Shown here: in pieces, positions 6,231 to 8,288 of the stretch
Layout: each line of letters opens with the position of its first letter
Numbering within the stretch: position 1 is the stretch's first letter
NCBI GenBank assembly: GCA_023256555.1
Contig: JALRFB010000032.1
Coordinates: 1-8,288, forward strand
Reading direction: 5' to 3'
From: Sediminibacterium sp.
Lineage (GTDB): Bacteria > Bacteroidota > Bacteroidia > Chitinophagales > Chitinophagaceae
DNA length: 8,288 nucleotides
Position numbers and translations under genes: made by a program
Notes under the pieces: model-generated
Databases searched by the model: none
Told to the model about the DNA's origin: nothing
The model's input: the letters and a program-made list of their open reading frames with translations, nothing else

Positions 6231-7886
6231 ATGCGCTTACTTTTACTGCAATTATTTTTACTAATTGGCATAATCGTTTCTGCACAAGATAGCACTATAC
6301 AAAAATCAGACCTTTTGTCTACTGCAAAGATTTTTGATCTACATTTTACTACAAAAGAGATTGATACATTATACTCAGACGTGATTGATAATTTGGCAAA
6401 TTATAAAGCAATGCACAAATTGTCTTTGCCTAATAGTACCCCATTAAGCATGTGGCAAACTCCAGTATTGCCTGGCATGAAATTAAATCACCAGCAAGCA
6501 CCTATAAAATGGGAACTAGATAACAATATTCAACTTCCAAAAAATAAAAACGATTTAGCTTTTTATTCTATTGAACACTTGGCTTCTTTAATAAAAAATA
6601 AAAAAATCAGTTCCCTAGAACTTACAAAGTTTTTTATAGAAAGAATTAAAAAATGGGGAGACACTTTACAATGTGTTATTAGTATACAAGAAGATATTGC
6701 TTACCAACAAGCAAAGAAAGCCGATGAAGAAATTGCGAAAGGACAATACAAAGGATTGTTACATGGCATACCATATGGCTTAAAAGATTTATTTGCAGTA
6801 AAAGGCACTAAAACAACTTGGGGAGCAGCACCCTATCAAAATCAAGTCATTGAAGAAGATGCCTATGTATATACAAGATTAAAAGAAGCAGGCGCAGTTT
6901 TAGTAGCTAAGTTTACCCTTGGAGCATTGGCAATGGGTGACTATTGGTATGGAGGTAGAACAAAGAACCCTTGGAACTTGCAATATGGTTCTTCTGGATC
7001 ATCTGCAGGATCAGCTTCGGCTACAGTTGCTGGATTGGTTCCATTTGCAATTGGTACAGAAACTTGGGGAAGCATTGTATCACCTTCTACCACATGTGGT
7101 GCAACAGGTTTAAGACCAACTTTTGGTAGCATTAGTAGGACAGGTGCAATGGCATTAAGTTATAGCTTAGATAAGATAGGACCTATTTGTAGATCTGCCG
7201 CAGATGCAGCTATTGTATTTAGTTATATACACGGAACCGATGGTAAAGATGGAAGTGCTGTAAATATGCCTTTTAATTATGCTGACAAAAAAGATATTAA
7301 AAAATTAAAGATTGGTTACGCAAAGAATTATTTTGACAAGATTAAAGACACCAATAATAATGATTTAAAAGCCTTAGCAGTATTCAAACAAATGGGTGTC
7401 GAATTGGTTCCAGTAAACTTCCCTGATAGCGGCATTTACCAGTTTAATATTATGGATGTGATTATTGGTGCAGAATGTGCAGCACAGTTTGACGAAATGA
7501 CCAGAAATAATATAGATGATTTGCTGACTAGACAAACCAAAAATGATTGGCCCAATCAATTTAGAACTTCAAGATTTGTACCAGCAGTAGAATATATCAA
7601 TGCTCAAAGACATAGATATATATTAATGCAAAAAGTAAATGAAGTCATCAATCAATACGATGCTATCCTATGTCCTTCGAGAGGAGATGGTAATCAATCT
7701 GCCATCACTAACTTAACTGGACATCCAGTAGTATGTGTGCCAGATGGATTTAATAAAAAATCAAATACACCTACAGGCATCAGTTTTGTTGGAAAATTAT
7801 TCGACGAAGCCACCATCTTATTGGTAGCAAAAAAATACCAAGAACAAACAAATTGGGATGAAACACATCCTGCATTATTTAAATAA
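6231..7886 (+). CDS. Exported amidase-signature family hydrolase
   Basis: The ATG at 6231 gives 551 residues and starts directly with a signal peptide: Arg2, a hydrophobic core at 3-17, then VSAQ with probable cleavage near 18-20. An N-terminal extension (about 20-100) precedes the amidase-signature domain (about 110-545). Catalytic residues are visible: Lys185 in GIPYGLKDLF, the cis-Ser at about 257 in GSSGSSAGSAS, and the nucleophile Ser281 in GTETWGSIVSPSTTCG, followed by ATGLRPTFGSISRTGAM. This is the Ser-cisSer-Lys triad of enzymes that cleave amide bonds. It is not GatA: it is exported and lacks the GatB/GatC context. The usual TGGS before the nucleophile is TWGS here, a variant I recall from a Bacteroidota-rich subgroup. 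The substrate is unknown; peptide, aryl or fatty amides are possible. It has its own predicted promoter, and the DUF4954 gene follows after 7 bases. Confidence 0.92.
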   Translation: MRLLLLQLFLLIGIIVSAQDSTIQKSDLLSTAKIFDLHFTTKEIDTLYSDVIDNLANYKAMHKLSLPNSTPLSMWQTPVLPGMKLNHQQAPIKWELDNNIQLPKNKNDLAFYSIEHLASLIKNKKISSLELTKFFIERIKKWGDTLQCVISIQEDIAYQQAKKADEEIAKGQYKGLLHGIPYGLKDLFAVKGTKTTWGAAPYQNQVIEEDAYVYTRLKEAGAVLVAKFTLGALAMGDYWYGGRTKNPWNLQYGSSGSSAGSASATVAGLVPFAIGTETWGSIVSPSTTCGATGLRPTFGSISRTGAMALSYSLDKIGPICRSAADAAIVFSYIHGTDGKDGSAVNMPFNYADKKDIKKLKIGYAKNYFDKIKDTNNNDLKALAVFKQMGVELVPVNFPDSGIYQFNIMDVIIGAECAAQFDEMTRNNIDDLLTRQTKNDWPNQFRTSRFVPAVEYINAQRHRYILMQKVNEVINQYDAILCPSRGDGNQSAITNLTGHPVVCVPDGFNKKSNTPTGISFVGKLFDEATILLVAKKYQEQTNWDETHPALFK

Positions 7887-7893
7887 GTAAGGC

Positions 7894-8288
7894 ATGAACA
7901 ATATCAAAAAATTACCTATTCAACAATTGGGATATGGATTTATACCAGAACCTCCTAAAGGAAAGAATGAATATTATTTAAGAGATAAACAAAATAGAAG
8001 TGGTATACGATACAGAAGCTTAACTGCATTGGAAATTGAAATTCTAGTGCGTAATGGTAATACTAGCGACGATTGGACAAAAATTTTAGTATCGTCCAAA
8101 TTCAATCCAGAGTTAGTCAAGAACTGTGCATTTTTTGGCTTGATTAGAATTGGAGAATTAGAAAACAATTGTTTATGCTTTAGTGATTTAATTGTTCCGG
8201 TAGGTTTATATAATTCTACCATTATTAGTTGTGACTTTGGTAATAATGTTGCAGTGCATAATGTAAACTACCTATCTCACTATATTTT
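7894..8288 (+). CDS. DUF4954 family protein, N-terminal part (cut by the window end)
   Basis: An open frame runs from the ATG at 7894 to the window end without a stop, giving 131 residues. The protein reads like the N terminus of the DUF4954 family, which I remember as Bacteroidota proteins of roughly 650-750 residues: IRYRSLTALEIEILVRNGNT (38-57), DDWTKILVS, NPELVKNCAFFGLIRIGEL and then LYNSTIISCDFGNNVAVHNV (105-124) and YLSHYI. The last part shows the short hydrophobic-x-x-x spacing of a left-handed parallel beta-helix, as in hexapeptide-repeat transferases. No signal peptide is visible, so it is probably cytoplasmic. It starts 7 bases after the amidase stop and may be co-transcribed with it. 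A weak AAGG lies too close to the ATG to act as a normal ribosome binding site. No function is established. The family assignment is from memory and only the N terminus is visible. Confidence 0.78.
   Translation, partial: MNNIKKLPIQQLGYGFIPEPPKGKNEYYLRDKQNRSGIRYRSLTALEIEILVRNGNTSDDWTKILVSSKFNPELVKNCAFFGLIRIGELENNCLCFSDLIVPVGLYNSTIISCDFGNNVAVHNVNYLSHYI

Noticed and set aside
6919..7132. Small open frames on both strands inside the amidase gene
   Set aside because: They fall over the conserved amidase catalytic core, which is plainly the coding frame.
7974..8222. A minus-strand open frame of 82 codons near the window end
   Set aside because: It is antisense to the frame starting at 7894, which reads convincingly as a DUF4954 protein.
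1..8288. A defence island, mobile element, CRISPR array or new multi-gene system
   Set aside because: All genes belong to common families with uniform base composition. No transposase, integrase, tRNA gene, long terminal repeats or regularly spaced repeats were seen.

Overview
The window looks like an ordinary chromosomal stretch from a member of the Bacteroidota, most likely Chitinophagaceae or a close relative. Four things point there: AT-rich DNA with little intergenic space; start codons with no usable Shine-Dalgarno sequence; TAnnTTTG-type promoter elements just upstream of several starts (3018-3025 and 6202-6209 are exact); and family variants typical of the group (a Bacteroidota-style lactonase, DUF4954, a GTETWGS-type amidase). 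The family placement is inferred from recognition, not from a search.

Layout, left to right. 2-556 (+) is the C-terminal half of a seven-bladed beta-propeller lactonase, cut by the window edge. It meets a small SET-domain protein (553-939, -) tail to tail, and the two genes share the bases of their stop codons. The SET gene is divergent from mgtE (985-2388, +), a complete magnesium transporter/channel. mgtE converges on a GNAT acetyltransferase (2393-2998, -) with a 4-base gap. From 3061 onward everything is on the + strand: glmS (3061-4899), a RhlE-type DEAD-box RNA helicase (4918-6198), an exported amidase-signature enzyme (6231-7886) and the start of a DUF4954 protein (7894 to the window end).

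The products do not form an obvious pathway. They are mostly housekeeping functions: Mg2+ homeostasis, amino-sugar synthesis for the cell envelope, RNA remodelling and sugar-lactone hydrolysis. The tight + strand run could be partly co-transcribed, but promoter-like elements before glmS and before the amidase, and a weaker one before the helicase, suggest several transcription units. The amidase and DUF4954 genes are 7 bases apart and are the best operon candidate.

I found no RNA genes, mobile elements, CRISPR arrays, phage signatures or convincing intrinsic terminators, and no non-coding stretch longer than about 65 bases. I see no new multi-gene system. The points most worth a second look are the compact promoter/start architecture, the lone SET protein, the altered oxyanion-region residue in the amidase, and the DUF4954 neighbour.
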